From Paraphoma chrysanthemicola (lineage: Eukaryota; Ascomycota; Dothideomycetes; Pleosporales; Phaeosphaeriaceae), in NCBI GenBank assembly GCA_020744225.1, contig JAGMWG010000018.1, forward strand, positions 806,001 to 870,000: a DNA stretch of 64,000 nt, read 5' to 3'. This document shows positions 45,466 to 57,855 of the stretch, piece by piece. Each line of letters begins with the position of its first letter. Position 1 is the stretch's first letter. The translations under genes were made by a program, and so were the position numbers. The notes under the pieces were generated by a model, which was given only the letters and a program-made list of their open reading frames with translations, did not search any database and was not told the origin of the DNA.

Positions 45466-46057
45466 TAACGGCGCGCTATATTACATACTATGTCTAGCAT
45501 TTAGCGGGTGGAGTTGCCAATTTCAATGCGTTAGTTTCTAAACACTGTAGCCGCAGCTATCTATAGGCAAGGCATGCTGGTTGCTGACGAGACTTTGTGC
45601 GCGTGTGGCGTTGATGACAAAGTGCGCTATGAAGCAATTAGGCTCCGGCATAGCTGGCACTGAGATCTTGAAGTCGTTAGTAAGTCTGATGGTTCTGGGA
45701 TTGTACTACGATGTAAATGCAACAATGCTTCTAATTCGCGGTGGTCAAGATTCGTGATGTGATCCACGAGCTTCTGATAGCGTTACTCGGCCTCCGGCTC
45801 GGTTCAATCCGCAAGCAAAGCCAGCTGAACCGGCCGCTAAGCAAGTGATCTGTAGTAGCGCCGAAGCTTATCCACTCGCATCCTGGAAAATGACGTCGAT
45901 CACTGTGCCATTTAAGCCCCAGAGAGTCGGATATGGAGCGGTTTCCCATCAACTTTGCGCCAACCTTATTGGGTTTCCATCGATTTGTTTCCTTTTCGAT
46001 ATTTTCATGCCTTTCCTTACCTTCTGTACATATCTTTAGGGCCGAAGCGAGGCATCA
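45466..46057. other. Intergenic, no gene seen
   Basis: Follows utp8 and precedes the transporter gene, both plus strand. Only short frames. The last 60 bp before 46058 are pyrimidine-rich (ccttttcgatattttcatgc), as in many fungal leaders. Confidence 0.4.
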
Positions 46058-49000
46058 ATGGCATCCACGGCAACGGACCGCGTCGCGCTGGAGCGGGAAG
46101 AGTCGGGAAAGGAGACTGCAAGCGAAGAGCAGGCGCAGGCAAGCGCGTATCAGCAAAATGGGAGTCTCACAGAGGACAAAAAGGATGAAAAGACGAAAGA
46201 AAAGAAGCCTGGGTTTATCAAGAAGATATGGACGAAGCTCGACTTGGACGTCGGGACGGTCATGATGATGTGCAAAGCTGCGCTCCCACCAACAATAGCA
46301 TTGTCGATGTACCAATCCGACGCGGTCGCGCAGCATTACACGACTTTGGGCTATCTGGTCGCAATCATTTCCATCCTGGGGTTTTGTATCATGCCCCGGG
46401 CGAAGTTCATCCAGACAATGGTCATGAACATTCTCGGAACATGTATCGGGGCTGCCTTCGCGTTGTTGATGGTGTGGTCAGGAGTTAAAGCGCGAGAGCA
46501 TACAACGGTACCTGGAGCGCCACCGCAACGCTACAATTCATCGCAGTCTGCTGTGCTTGGGGTCTGGCTGTTCTTTCAGATCTATATCGTCAACACGATG
46601 AAGGCGAAGTTTCCGCAGCTGACGTTCCCCGTCATTATTTATTCTATTCAGGTCAACATTGCGGCGACCAATGGCTTCTTGTTCAGAACGACGGCGCAAT
46701 GTGAGAGTTTCATTGCGCGTCTACTCGAGGCTTTCCTGACCGGCTTTGCGATTGCGACTGGAGTGAGCTTGTTCATAATTCCTGTCACAAATCGAACGGT
46801 CGTTTTGAAGGAGATCACGGGGTACATTGGTCTACTACGAGGCGCGCTGGGTGCGCATAAGACGTACATTCACAGTCTGGAAAACTCGGATATGTTTGGC
46901 AAGACATATGTGCCCGAACTCAAGGACCGGAAAGACAAGGACGACACCAAGCCTAAGCTCAAGCCCGAGGTGGCGGCCATCAAGAAGACGATTGGTGCAA
47001 TTCAGGAGTTACATGGAAAGCTCACAGCCGATTTGCCCTTTGGAAAGCGTGAGATTGCGTATGGAAAATTGACGCCGGACGATCTCGAAGCTATGTTCAA
47101 GCAATTGAGATTCATCATGCTTCCAGTTCTTGGGCTTGCATCAGTCATGGACCTCTTTGAGCGCGGCGCAGAGCTAAACCACTGGGACGAAGAAGACGAT
47201 GAGCCGGAACACGAGGAGCAGCGGAAGAAGGCCGTTACTGAGTGGAACGAAATGTTTGAGTATCTTCACGATCCATTCAACGACATTTTTCAAGCTCTAG
47301 ACGACGGACTCGCACACGTCCTTCTGAAGCTGGGCCTACAAAAACCTCCCAAGAAAAAGAAGGGAAAGAATCAGGATGATGAAGAGGCGAAAGGCGATGC
47401 AGTCAAGCCTGGGGACGACAATTTCGCTGCTCATCTGGAAAAGCAGGCAGGCATCTTTTTTAGCAAGAAGGAGCCAACCTTGCGACACTGGGTGGGTAGC
47501 AAAGGGTTTAAAATCAGTCCGGATTATTTCACCTGTCCCAATGATCTCGATGAGGAGACACTCAAGCGCCTACCCAGTATCACGACTCGTAAACGTGATC
47601 AACGGCAACTATACGTCCTGCTCTACGTCATGTTTCTGCTCAATTCGATCGCTCGCTCTGTATTGGAGTTTGTCAAGTTCGCAGACGCACGCGACCAAGC
47701 AAAGGCAAAATCCAAATTCATCTGGCCGGGCGGGAAACGCTTCAAGAAATGGCTAAAAAGTATTTTCACCAGCCAAGATGCCAACCAGGACGATGAAACT
47801 ACCGCTGCGGGTACGGATCGCAACAACACCACAGTGTATTTGGGAGACGCGTATAAGAATAAGAAGGATCCCGAGCACTTACCGCCTGCTAATGCTTGGG
47901 AGAAGTTCGGCAACGTCATTCGTAGTATCTCACACTTTTTGGGATCTCCAGAATCGTCGTTCGGATTCAGAGCAGCATGCGCGACTATGAGTATTGCAAT
48001 CATTGCGTTCTTGCGGGATACGCAGACTTTCTTTGTGCAGCAAAGACTAGTCTGGGCGCTCATCATGGTCGCTATCTCCATGACTCCAACCGCTGGCCAA
48101 AGCATGTTCCAGTTCGTACTTCGTATCGCTGGTACCGCGATTGCAACGATTGTTGCATGGCTTATCTGGTATATCCCAGATCGGCACACTGCTGGCATCC
48201 TGGTCTTTGTTTTCGTTTTCGCGGCTCTTGGCTTCTACATACCGCTCAAGCGGATGGACCTTGTCATCGTTGGGATCATCAGCGTGGTCACTTCGGTCAT
48301 GATCGTAGGCTACGAGCTCCAAGTCCGGAAGATTGGTACTGCGGCTGCGGAAACCAACGGCCAACCAGCATATCCTATCTACCAACTTGGCCCCTACCGA
48401 CTAGCAACAGTCACAGGTGGTCTTGCGGTTGCGTTCTTCTGGACTATCTTTCCGTTCCCGATCACGGAGCATTCTGCACTGCGGCAGAAGTTGGGAGGCG
48501 CGTTGTATCTTTCGGCAAACTTGTACAGCATCATGCACGAGCAAGTTATGTCGCGCATTCGAGGCGATGCTGGCGACGAGGAAAACGACAAAGAAAGCCC
48601 TGGCTACGCGCTGAACAAAGCCCGCAACAAGGTGTTCGCGAAGCAAATGCTTACGCTCCAAGGCTTGAAGATGCACACGGCATTTGTCAAGTGGGAGTTC
48701 CCGCTTGGTGGCAAATTTCCAAGAAAAGAGTACAAGGAGCTCATTGGCCTCGTCACCAAGTGCGTTATGTTCCCTTTCATCCTGAACTCTCCCATGCTAA
48801 TCTCATCTTGATAGTATCGTCAACTATACCGCGCTTACGGGTTACGCCTCTGCAACCTATACTCACCCCGCCCTCAATCCCTCAACATCAGACACGCCGT
48901 ACCCGTCACATCTGTCACCAGTTACATCCCCAAACAACACTAATGATACAAACTCGACACCTCAGCCAGTCCTCTCACCCACCCTCTCTCTCCATGCCTC

Positions 49001-49391
49001 GCCCCAATGGTTCGCCGACTTCCGGCGCATAACCGCAAACACAAACATCACCTCGCACGAAATCACGTCCCTCCTCTCGCTCCTCTCCTCCGCCATTACA
49101 TCCGGGCAGCCCTTGCCGCCCTATCTCAAAGCGCCCGAGGGTTACCAGCTCAGCAAGAAGCTCGAGGCCGTGGACCACGACATTCTCAGCCTACGCCACA
49201 TTGCGGAACCGGGGTACGCGGCGTTTGCAGTCATGGCGATTAGCACGAGATGTATCCACATGGACTTGGAGAAGTTGCTTAAGTGTGTAAAGGCGTTGGT
49301 GGGCGAGTTGGACTTTAGCTTTCATGTCGTTAGTACGAGTGATGTGAGGGGAAGCGAGGAGACGCTTGTTGGGAGGAGGAAGGAGGATTAG
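46058..49391 (+). CDS. ArAE-type (Brefeldin A-sensitivity-like) membrane protein
   Basis: Exons 46058-48759 and 48815-49391, intron 55 bp, 1092 residues. The donor used is GTGCGT, giving VT|NIVNYTALTGYASATY across the junction, as in relatives. Reading on through the intron yields a false stop. Two membrane halves are visible: the N-terminal ArAE_2_N part (about residues 65-260, e.g. TLGYLVAIISILGFCIMP, GVWLFFQIYIVNTMKAKFPQ) and a C-terminal half (about 640-820, AACATMSIAIIAFLRDTQTF, GIISVVTSVMIVGYELQVR). They are separated by a charged cytoplasmic loop. The C-terminal cytoplasmic part is DUF2421-like and helical. Related proteins are annotated as aromatic-acid exporters or Brefeldin A-sensitivity factors. 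The substrate is unknown. Confidence 0.87.
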
Positions 49392-49682
49392 CAATGTGGG
49401 TGGTCTTAAGATAAGGATAGGCGGGTAACTTCTGTATGATATAGTTTACATGATTGGCATGATAAGCTGAAGTATTAGCAATTGTAGTCACTTACATCCA
49501 GGTGACCATATCACTTACTTGCGATCACGCTGGCTCCTTCCGAGGCCTCGTCGTGGACAGAAAGAGCAGTCATGCCCTCCAAGACACCTGCAAGTTAACA
49601 ACAACTTCGCACGATTACGGGCGACCAACTCAACAACACGCGCCATTATTCAACTAGCTTGCTATTCTATCACTAAGGTCTG

Positions 49683-51197
49683 ATGACATTCGCTATGCCC
49701 AACGTATTCCTGTTTGTCAAACGCGGCATCACCAGACTCATCCAAGCGCTCCGTCCGAGCGAAACCAATGTTAGGCAGAGCCACGCAATCAATCCTCCAG
49801 AGTCTGAATACGATCCGGACACCTGGCAAAGTCACGCACTCAACCTTTCGGAGTCTGAACGCGATGCCGATCGCCAGGCATGCTGGGACAAGCCCATTTC
49901 TCCTGAAAAGGCTCTCGTCAATCATGGCCTTCACCCCGATCTTAGGCGACAAATAGAGTCATTCTACTTCACCACCAACGTTATGTATCAAGACCTTGTG
50001 CCCAGACTTGCCGCAACGTCGCCTATCTTCACACCATATATGCTCAGCCACTGCGCCAAACTTTGCGAGGACATCGCCAGGAAGGGAAAAGACAAAGTCG
50101 AGGTCCTGAGCTTCGGGGGTAGGAGTGTGGTTATTTGGAGGGACGATGGGCAGGAGCATGGTAAGAGGGAGGCGTACATTGAGTATCTGACGGCTGTGGA
50201 GATGCACCCCGATATGCACACAAAGGTTCCGTGGTCGCCGAAGCTGAAGCGTTTGTATGCGATGAATGGGATAAACGAACAAGCGGAGATCACGAAGCAG
50301 GGAATCATTGTGTTCCCGGTTATCATAACTAGTCGAGCCAAAGTCGAAACTAATGAGACGTCATCGTTGGGGGGCTAGAGGGTCGACAGCGATACTGGAG
50401 ACGATTTGTCGCTCGAAGGGATGTACCAACCGGATTACATCCCTTTGAGGAGATATGATAGTGACGGTACGTCTAACAACGGACACGAAAGGTCGGCTTT
50501 TCGCAGAATTTTCTACGACATTCATCACTATTACGGCGTCATGCTACATGATCTGGAAGTAAATATCTCAAAGCACGCGCAGCCTCTGCCGTACATCAGC
50601 AAAGTCGTCTGCTTCAACCTCAACACCGGCCCTGGCAGCCTCGCGAAACATTTCTTCGCTATGAGCATCGCCTCTGTCTTCGGAAAGATACGTCCTCCCA
50701 GAAGTCATCGCGCTGCTCAAGGAGATGAACACTTGACCTCCGCCTCAGCACCCTCCCAACCAATGCCTATCATCTGTCAAGATGCAACGTACAAACAGTG
50801 GCAAAGGGACGCCTTCCAAAGTCAATACTTCGAAGGCGAAATCCAGCTCGTCACTGACCCACATGGGCTTCTTACAATCGACTCCGACACCCTTGTCATC
50901 GCACTCGATGTCCCGAACACATACCCACTCATGCAGATCTGCGCCGACCTTCCCCATCCCGCCGCATTTATCATCGATGCATTCCGCCCATATACAACAC
51001 CCAACACACCTTGTATTGATAGTCAACAAGAAACATTCACATGGCACGACCGCGGATCACCGCGCGTGGTCCGCATGCTCGAACCGGGTAAATGCTACAA
51101 CCATGTAAAAGACGATTGGAAACGCATGTCATGGGACCCAGACGACTTTGGCGTAGTGCACGAGAACTTCAGCTGGTTGGCGAGGACGGACTTGTAG
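49683..51197 (+). CDS. SRR1-like domain protein, two exons
   Basis: Two frames, 49683-50378 and 50406-51197, lie in the same phase, parted only by a TAG at 50376. A 60-bp intron, 50319-50378, with GT..CTAG ends and a CTAAT branch site removes that stop, so exons 49683-50318 and 50379-51197 make one 484-residue protein (VFP|RVDSDTGDDL). The second half has the SRR1-like core: VVCFNLNTGPGSLAKHFFAM, then IICQDATYKQWQRDAF, LVTDPHGLLTIDSDTLVIAL, FIIDAFRP. SRR1 was named for a plant light-clock factor; the fungal proteins have no settled role. The N-terminal 200 residues are conserved only within fungi as far as I can tell. If the intron is not real, the gene is split by a nonsense mutation. Confidence 0.72.
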
Positions 51198-52031
51198 GTC
51201 AAGATCCCAGAGGACAAGTAAGTTCAGGAAAAATTGGTCAATTTGAGGTGATGCGACTGAACTTGGAAGTCTGCGTTGGGTACGATTTATGTGGCGTATT
51301 AATAGTGCTGCGATGTCTGGGCTTCGAGTCACACGTGAGGCGACTCCAGAGTGCTTGACATTACATCGTAAGCAGTAGGTATGCCGCCACTGCAAAACAA
51401 CTTCAACCCTTCTCACGTGCATCACAAGCATGACCACCCTTTCTTTATCGTTATCAAACACAATGCGACCAAACTTCTTTGTTTCCCGTGCCACGATATC
51501 ACGCGGTCCGATTGGTCGGTTTCCCATTCCCAAATCGGGACTCAGGTCGCGAACGCCGCTCGAAAGCGATGATGATAGGAAAACGTCGGCTGCAACAACA
51601 CTTCGATGATCAGAGCCTTGGGCTTCTTGGGTGAGCATATGTCATGGTTTGTCATTGTGCGCTGGGTGGGAGAGCGTATTGAGCAGCAGTTGTGTTCACT
51701 GTTGGTGGCAGGTGAGTAGGAGTGGTAGGGAAAGGGAGTGAGGGGTAAGGAGGAGGGCGAGAAGCCGTAGGATGAGATGTGCACGGGGAGCGAGTTGAAT
51801 GTAGTCTGTCATCTTCAGTGCAAGACTCGAATGTGAGCGTAAAGTGAGGTGAACAATGTATGAATTTCCATGCTACGGTGAAAAGAGAATGCAATCTTGC
51901 CATGTCTGATACCACACAACCAAACAAAGTCGTTACCAAAACCATGCAAAGCGAGAGGTCGATGCCTCTATCAACACTCCCAAAACGCCAGACAATGCCG
52001 CCCATCTTTCATAAAATCATGAACAGCTAAA
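51198..52031. other. Intergenic between convergent genes, no gene seen
   Basis: About 830 bp between the stop of the SRR1-like gene and the stop of the Rieske oxygenase. Short, overlapping frames only. No RNA-like structure seen. Confidence 0.4.
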
Positions 52032-53336
52032 CTACCACGCCAACTCACTCTTATCATTATCATTTCCGCACGAGAGACCCTCGCAAAACTCAACATCCTC
52101 GTTGCTAATCGCGCTGTTCCCTGTAGCTTCAAGTTGCTGCTTCGCCGGCCAGATTTGCCTGCCTGCGCGCTTCTCCTTGAGACCATGCTCCATGACAACT
52201 TCGCGACACCGTTTCTGGAAGAAGAGTGGGCCCTTCTCCATGTGTGGGTGCATCTCGCCGTTGATGAAGACGCCGGCGTTGATGTTTGCTTGTGCGCGCT
52301 CACAGAGGACTTTATCTTCCTTCATGACGCGGGCGTAGAGGTCGGCAATGGCATGAAAATCTTCGTCGGAGGCGTTCTTGTTGCGCCAGACTTCGTAGTA
52401 CATGACGGACACGGTGGGCGACTTGGGCATGAATTTCTGCATCATCATGAAGGTTTTTCTGGGCGAGTGTTAGATGTTGGCTTGAATTGAGGGGTAGGTG
52501 GAGACTTACGTCACTGTGAAGGAGACGTTGGGGAACATGTATGTCGAACAGATGCCGAAGCCCAATCTACGCTGCTCGTCTGTGGTCTTAGGGTCGTGCT
52601 GAATGTGATCCGCTGCGCAGTTGACATCGTACGTCTCGAGATTGGCGATGGCAGGTACGTCTGGATGTGTTGTCTTGCAGTGGTAGCACTCGTTGAAATT
52701 GTCGGCAAGAATCTTCCAGTTGAAGTTGCTCTCCATGTTCCATGTATGGTCAAACTCATAGTCGTCGAAATCGAAGTCAGTAAAACGTTCTTGCTCGTCC
52801 ACGGTATCGAATGCTGACTCCCATGACACCTCGGGAACCTTGTTTGAGTCCATGTTGATCCATACAAAGCCATTCTTATCAAGGCGAACATGAATGGGGA
52901 AGAGACCGTTCTTGGTCTTGTCGAAGGTTGGGAGATCTTGGTAGCCGGGCGCCTTTGCAAGGTTTCCGCCCAGACCATATGACCACCCGTGATATCTGCA
53001 TGAGAAGATCTTTGCGTTACCGCCATCGTTCTCAACGACAGGATACGCTCGATGCCGACATACGTTGTGGAAGGCATGTATCTCGCCAGCTCGGTCTTTG
53101 GATAAAACGATATCGTAGTTGGCTACGTTGTAGCGAAGATAGTCACCAGGATTCTGGAATCTTGACTTGTGTGTGAGGAGAAGCCACCGGCGTGAGAAGA
53201 TCGCTCGTCGCTCAAGCTGATACATCTCCTCTGAAGTATACCAGTTGCCAGGCAGGGCACGCACGGCTTCCTTTACTGGCGGAGCTGAGGCCGGGGCGCC
53301 GCCGAGTCCAATGTAGCTCAACAGTGATGCGACCAT
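52032..53336 (-). CDS. Rieske [2Fe-2S] oxygenase, choline/glycine-betaine monooxygenase-like
   Basis: Exons 53336-52510 and 52458-52032, intron 51 bp (GTAAGT..CCCAG), 417 residues. The Rieske centre is CRH followed by 17 residues and CRYH, the CxHx15-17CxxH pattern (FHNVCRHRAYPVVENDGG, FSCRYHGWSYG). The catalytic domain carries the mononuclear iron site DNFNECYHCKTTHPDV, the two His being ligands, very like glycine-betaine, stachydrine and choline monooxygenases. Such enzymes hydroxylate a quaternary amine; betaine-type members release formaldehyde. They need a separate ferredoxin/flavin reductase, which is not in this window. The start at 53336 was chosen because the upstream frame reads as translated leader. 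Divergent neighbour: a DMGDH-like flavoprotein. Choline as substrate is equally possible. Confidence 0.88.
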
Positions 53337-55302
53337 GCTGGGCAGATGAAGATATGTTTGTGGGTTATCGAAATACCACAAGACAGAAGTATAGAGCTTG
53401 ATGAGGTATGTGAGTATGGCAGTCTCTTGCCTCAGCTGTGGCTTTAATATACTCTGAAAGTGTGGGCTGTACCTCCTCACCCTTATCGAGTAAAACGAAT
53501 CCCTAAACCCCCATGGGGAAATGGCTTCCATACACTACCCAAAAGCGATGGACCAGTGGCATGACGGAACGTAATCGCTCTGCTGGCTCCCATCAAGCGC
53601 TACACATACCTGCACCGACGCGGGCCGTTTGCTGCCACTACTTTGCCATCGTGATCAGTTGCGCAAGACAACTCGCATTCTGGCCGTCGCGTCATGTGCC
53701 AACACAGCGCCTGTGGTGGACCATGGATCATACCATCCAGTGGCGGTCCAGTGAGTAGATCAATAATCATTGTGACAGACCGTAAAGACTGTTCTCGTCG
53801 CAGCCCCTCGCGAAGGCACGGACTGGCGTGGATCCGATGTCCAATTCTGGGTATCAAACGCCAGCCTAGGCTAGACCAAACTCCGACCGCGCCCAGATCA
53901 AAATCAGGCAAGACCCTTTATCAGCGCCTTATCTGTCTTTATCGTGATATTCACGATCGGTAGATCCTTACACTGCTATCCCGAGATAGGCACGATCATC
54001 GTCCGTATTGCACGGCAGCAGGAATGTGACTTTGGCAAGTCGCGGACTTAGGTATCAGGTTTCCGAACATACTGTTGATACTTCGAGTTCCCTTGATCTC
54101 GTTTGTCTCCACGGCGAGGGGTCGCTTGGAACAGTATCGGCGATCGACGCGCCCGGCTATGTGGTGGTGGAATATTATGGTGTAGGACAGTGACACGGCC
54201 TACAAACGGAACAGCATCGAGCTGCAGGAATCTGCGTCGCGACATATTTACCCCTCATCCGTGTACGCAGTGTTCTTTGTCCAGTTCTGGGTATTATGCT
54301 GCTTTTGGTGCTTTCGGCAGTCAACCTTACATGGTACCTTTACGACATGCTGTAGGGTGGTGGGCGGCAAGACTCTGCATGCTTGAACATCGGTACTGGT
54401 GGAGACTACACTTTTTCGATTGTATGACGGATATGACCAGAAGGGACCACGTCAGATTCACCTCGGCGCAATGTCCGGGGTAATATAACGTCCATGGCAG
54501 TCCGGTCACGGCAGCATTGAGCCAGATATGTCGTTTTTTCGCACCTGTGCTAGTATCTTTACTGCACACGTCGATCTGCTGAAGCGTGGGCATGGTGACT
54601 GCTGGTGGGACTGCTTGAGGACTGGCGCACTCGATAAGTCCTCTGCGGTATGCCAGTCAGGAAACTTGGGAGGCGATGTTGCCGTTGCATAGTATGGCGT
54701 TGTGTCTGGTCGCATAGGTTTCTGTCGTTTTGAGTTGTCGCATTGATTTTCATCATCGCACGCAGCGTCACCCAATGGTCGATGAAGGTCTCGGCAAGCT
54801 CTGAAGCAAATATTGCATGACGATCATGCTCGCAGATCGATTTCGAGTCTTATGTTGCTACGAACGGTAGATTTTTGTGGTGATACGTACCAAGTTCAGG
54901 CCAAGCCTTTGTCGAAAGACCGTGTTTCTTGGGAGATTGACAGGATGTTGGGCGCGAACGCGAGGTGGGGTTTGTTGCTGAATATGTAGTGGCGTGGACG
55001 TTCCCGATCACAAAGCGGCCTAACCTCGATTCGGCAAACAGAACCCTACGTCCACAGTGGGCAAACAACCCCACCAATGTCGTCAGGCCGTTGGCGGGGT
55101 GGTAGGCTGTCTGCATCTTAGACTGCCATGGAAAGACCTTCTTTGGAAAGCTTTCGCCTTCATGATACTGTAGTCCTCGCTTAGTGGCGGCAGCTGGATA
55201 TGGAGACTGAGGCGAGATGGGTTGTATCTGTGATTGCGGTGCACTTAAAATGCGCACGCGCGCAAATCCCAACTACGCTTTAGCAATCTCTTTTCGCCCA
55301 TC
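53337..55302. promoter_or_regulatory. Divergent intergenic region, Rieske oxygenase / DMGDH-like gene
   Basis: About 2.0 kb between the two start codons. No convincing gene: frames are at most about 140 codons and overlap on both strands. It presumably holds both promoters and could contain shared control sites for the pair, but I identify no specific element. Confidence 0.4.
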
Positions 55303-57855
55303 ATGGACACCAGTAAGCGCGTTGTCATCATTGGAGCTGGTATTGTCGGCACCAACCTTGCGGACGAGCTCGTGTCTCGAGGATGGAAGAACATCACTGT
55401 GGTTGAGCAAGGCCCACTGAGTCTACCAGGAGGCTCAACGTCGCACGCTCCTGGTCTTGTTTTCCAAACGAATCCTTCAAAGACGATGACGCTATTTGCA
55501 AAATACACCGTCGAAAAGTTGCAATCCCTTCAAAAGGATGGCCAAAATTGCTTCAATCAGCTTGGTGGATTGGAAGTCGCGACCACACCAGAGCGAATGG
55601 AAGAGCTCAAGCGGAAGCATGGCTATGCTCAATCATGGGGCATAGAGGCTCACTTGATCAGCACAGATGAGTGCTTACAGAAGTATCCCCTCCTCAACCG
55701 AGACATGATCCTAGGCGGGCTACACATTCCGAGCGACGGGTTAGCCTTGGCAGCTCGTGCCACACAGCTTCTCATCGAGAACACGCGAAGAGCCGGTGTA
55801 CGCTACCTTGAACACACCCTTGTCACGGGCATTGAGCAGATGGACGGCCATGTCACAGGTGTTGCGACCAACAATGGCATCGTTGAGGCAGATATCGTTG
55901 TGTCGTGCGCCGGTTTCTGGGGCGTTGAGATTGGGAAAATGATTGGCCTGAAGGTACCACTACTTCCGTTGGGCCATCAATACGTAAAAACAACGGCAGT
56001 ACCAGGTCTTGTGGGACGAGATGTCAACAAGAAGATCAACGCAATGAACGCGGAGCTTCCCATACTGCGCCACCAGGACCAGGATCTGTACTACCGAGAG
56101 CACGGAGAGCAGTTCGGTATCGGATACTATGGCCACCGACCCATGCCCATCGAGGCTGCCGCATTAGGGGTAACACCGAAGCATGTCGACGACAAGAATA
56201 TGCCGTCTCGGCTTGCCTTCACACCTGAGGATTTCGCACCGGCTTGGACAGCGACAAAAGAAATTCTTCCAGTCCTTCGCCAGACTGAGATTTCCGAAGG
56301 TTTCAACGGCGTCTTTTCATTCACGCCAGACGGCGGCTCTGTCGTTGGGCAGGCACCCAACCTGGACGGATTCTACGTGGCCGAGGCTGTTTGGGTCACG
56401 CACTCAGCGGGCGTTGCTCGAGCAGTAGCTGAAGTGCTAACGGAGGGTCGTTCGAGAATAGACATTGCTGAATGCGAACTGACTCGCTTTGAGGAAGTCC
56501 AATTGAGCCCAGAATATGTTAGCGAGACGTCTCAGCAGAACTTCGTGGAAATCTACGACATTCTGCATCCTCTTGCCCCAAAGGAGTCCCCACGAAACCT
56601 CCGAGTCAGTCCTTTTCATGCTCGACAACGGGAACTTGGAGCATTCTTTCTCGAAGTCGGTGGTTGGGAGCGCCCACATTGGTACGAAGCAAACGCTGAT
56701 CTGATCAAAACTCTGCCGGAGGGCTGGCGGCCCGTCGATCGAGATGCTTGGTCGTCCAAGTTCTACTCGCCTATTGCTGCGGCCGAGGCATGGAAGACAC
56801 GGAACGCTGTTGCGATATATGATATGTCGACTTTCCACAGATTTGAGGTTACCGGTCCTGGAGCCGAAGACCTCCTCCAAAGATTGGCTACGAAAGACGT
56901 TGCGAAGAAGCCGGGCGTCATTATCCATGCATTGCTGCTTAACACGTACGGTGGAGTGTTGAGTGACGTGTTTATATCTAGGCTTGACCATGAACTATTC
57001 CAGATTGGTGCGAATACGGCAACGGACCTCGCATACCTTGCACGAGAAGCGCGCCAGCAGGTGAAATATACCCCAGGGAAATGGGCCCAGGTACGCGACG
57101 TCACTGGTAGTACTTGTTGTCTGGGTCTCTGGGGGCCACGGGCACGGGACGTGATCGAAACTGTCAGCTCTGATGACTTTTCGAACAAGGGTCTGCCGTA
57201 TATGGGTGTAAAGAGAACAAGTATCGCTGGAATACCTGTCACTATGTTCCGGAAATCATTCGTCGGAGAATATGGCTGGGAAATACAGACCACGCCAGAA
57301 TATGGCCAGCGCCTTTGGGATCACTTGTGGCAGGCCGGCAAGCCTCATGGGCTCGTCGCGGCAGGCCGGGCTGCCTTCAACGGCCTGCGAATCGAAAAGG
57401 GTATCCGGGCGTCAGGTTCAGATATGACCTCGGAGTACAATCCATGGGAATCAGGGGTCACATATGCCATCGAGCTGAACAAGAAGGCTGACTACGTTGG
57501 CAAAGTTGCGCTCGAGCAGCTATCGAGAAAAACTTCCGCCCGACGACTAAGATGTTTGACGATCGATGATGGCCGTTCCATGGTTCTCGGCAAAGAACCA
57601 GTATTTTACAGCGACAGTGCCGTCGGCTATGTGACCAGTGCCGCTTTTGGCTACAGTGTACGCAAGCCCGTGGCTTACGCGTGGCTGCCAGGCAAGATCA
57701 CAGAGGGTGAATCTGTGGAGCTTGAGTATTTTGGAAAAAGGATCAAGGCCACCGTTACAGCTGACCCACTGTATGACCCACAAGACCGCCGCTTGCGAAG
57801 CGACGGCCCATTAAGGGCACCAGAACTACAGAAACGACTGAAATCGCTTCTGTGA
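55303..57855 (+). CDS. FAD-dependent dimethylglycine/sarcosine dehydrogenase-like protein with GcvT domain
   Basis: Intronless, 850 residues. The N-terminal DAO-type FAD domain starts VVIIGAGIVGTNLADEL (GxGxxG at about residues 11-16) and has GGSTSHAPGLV. Its His48 lies where the FAD-linking His of dimethylglycine dehydrogenase sits (GSTWHAAGL in the mammalian enzyme). The FAO_M linker region follows (about 375-430). The C-terminal half is GcvT-like (about 440-830: HWYEANADLIKTLPEGW, YDMSTFHRFEVTGPGAEDLL, SFVGEYGWEIQTTPEYGQRL) and binds tetrahydrofolate in the family, capturing the one-carbon unit. The family oxidises N-methyl groups of dimethylglycine or sarcosine. No mitochondrial targeting peptide or peroxisomal tripeptide is obvious, so the compartment is open. 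The Rieske gene is divergent to it. Exact substrate not fixed by sequence. Confidence 0.9.
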   Translation: MDTSKRVVIIGAGIVGTNLADELVSRGWKNITVVEQGPLSLPGGSTSHAPGLVFQTNPSKTMTLFAKYTVEKLQSLQKDGQNCFNQLGGLEVATTPERMEELKRKHGYAQSWGIEAHLISTDECLQKYPLLNRDMILGGLHIPSDGLALAARATQLLIENTRRAGVRYLEHTLVTGIEQMDGHVTGVATNNGIVEADIVVSCAGFWGVEIGKMIGLKVPLLPLGHQYVKTTAVPGLVGRDVNKKINAMNAELPILRHQDQDLYYREHGEQFGIGYYGHRPMPIEAAALGVTPKHVDDKNMPSRLAFTPEDFAPAWTATKEILPVLRQTEISEGFNGVFSFTPDGGSVVGQAPNLDGFYVAEAVWVTHSAGVARAVAEVLTEGRSRIDIAECELTRFEEVQLSPEYVSETSQQNFVEIYDILHPLAPKESPRNLRVSPFHARQRELGAFFLEVGGWERPHWYEANADLIKTLPEGWRPVDRDAWSSKFYSPIAAAEAWKTRNAVAIYDMSTFHRFEVTGPGAEDLLQRLATKDVAKKPGVIIHALLLNTYGGVLSDVFISRLDHELFQIGANTATDLAYLAREARQQVKYTPGKWAQVRDVTGSTCCLGLWGPRARDVIETVSSDDFSNKGLPYMGVKRTSIAGIPVTMFRKSFVGEYGWEIQTTPEYGQRLWDHLWQAGKPHGLVAAGRAAFNGLRIEKGIRASGSDMTSEYNPWESGVTYAIELNKKADYVGKVALEQLSRKTSARRLRCLTIDDGRSMVLGKEPVFYSDSAVGYVTSAAFGYSVRKPVAYAWLPGKITEGESVELEYFGKRIKATVTADPLYDPQDRRLRSDGPLRAPELQKRLKSLL

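Noticed and set aside
48760..48814. C-terminus of the ArAE-like protein read through to a stop at 48811
   Set aside because: GTGCGT donor and ATAG acceptor give the expected NIVNYTALTGYAS continuation, so the stop is intronic.
50376..50378. TAG as evidence for two separate genes or a pseudogene in the SRR1-like locus
   Set aside because: Same frame on both sides and a good intron covering the stop make one gene more likely; kept as a finding to be tested.
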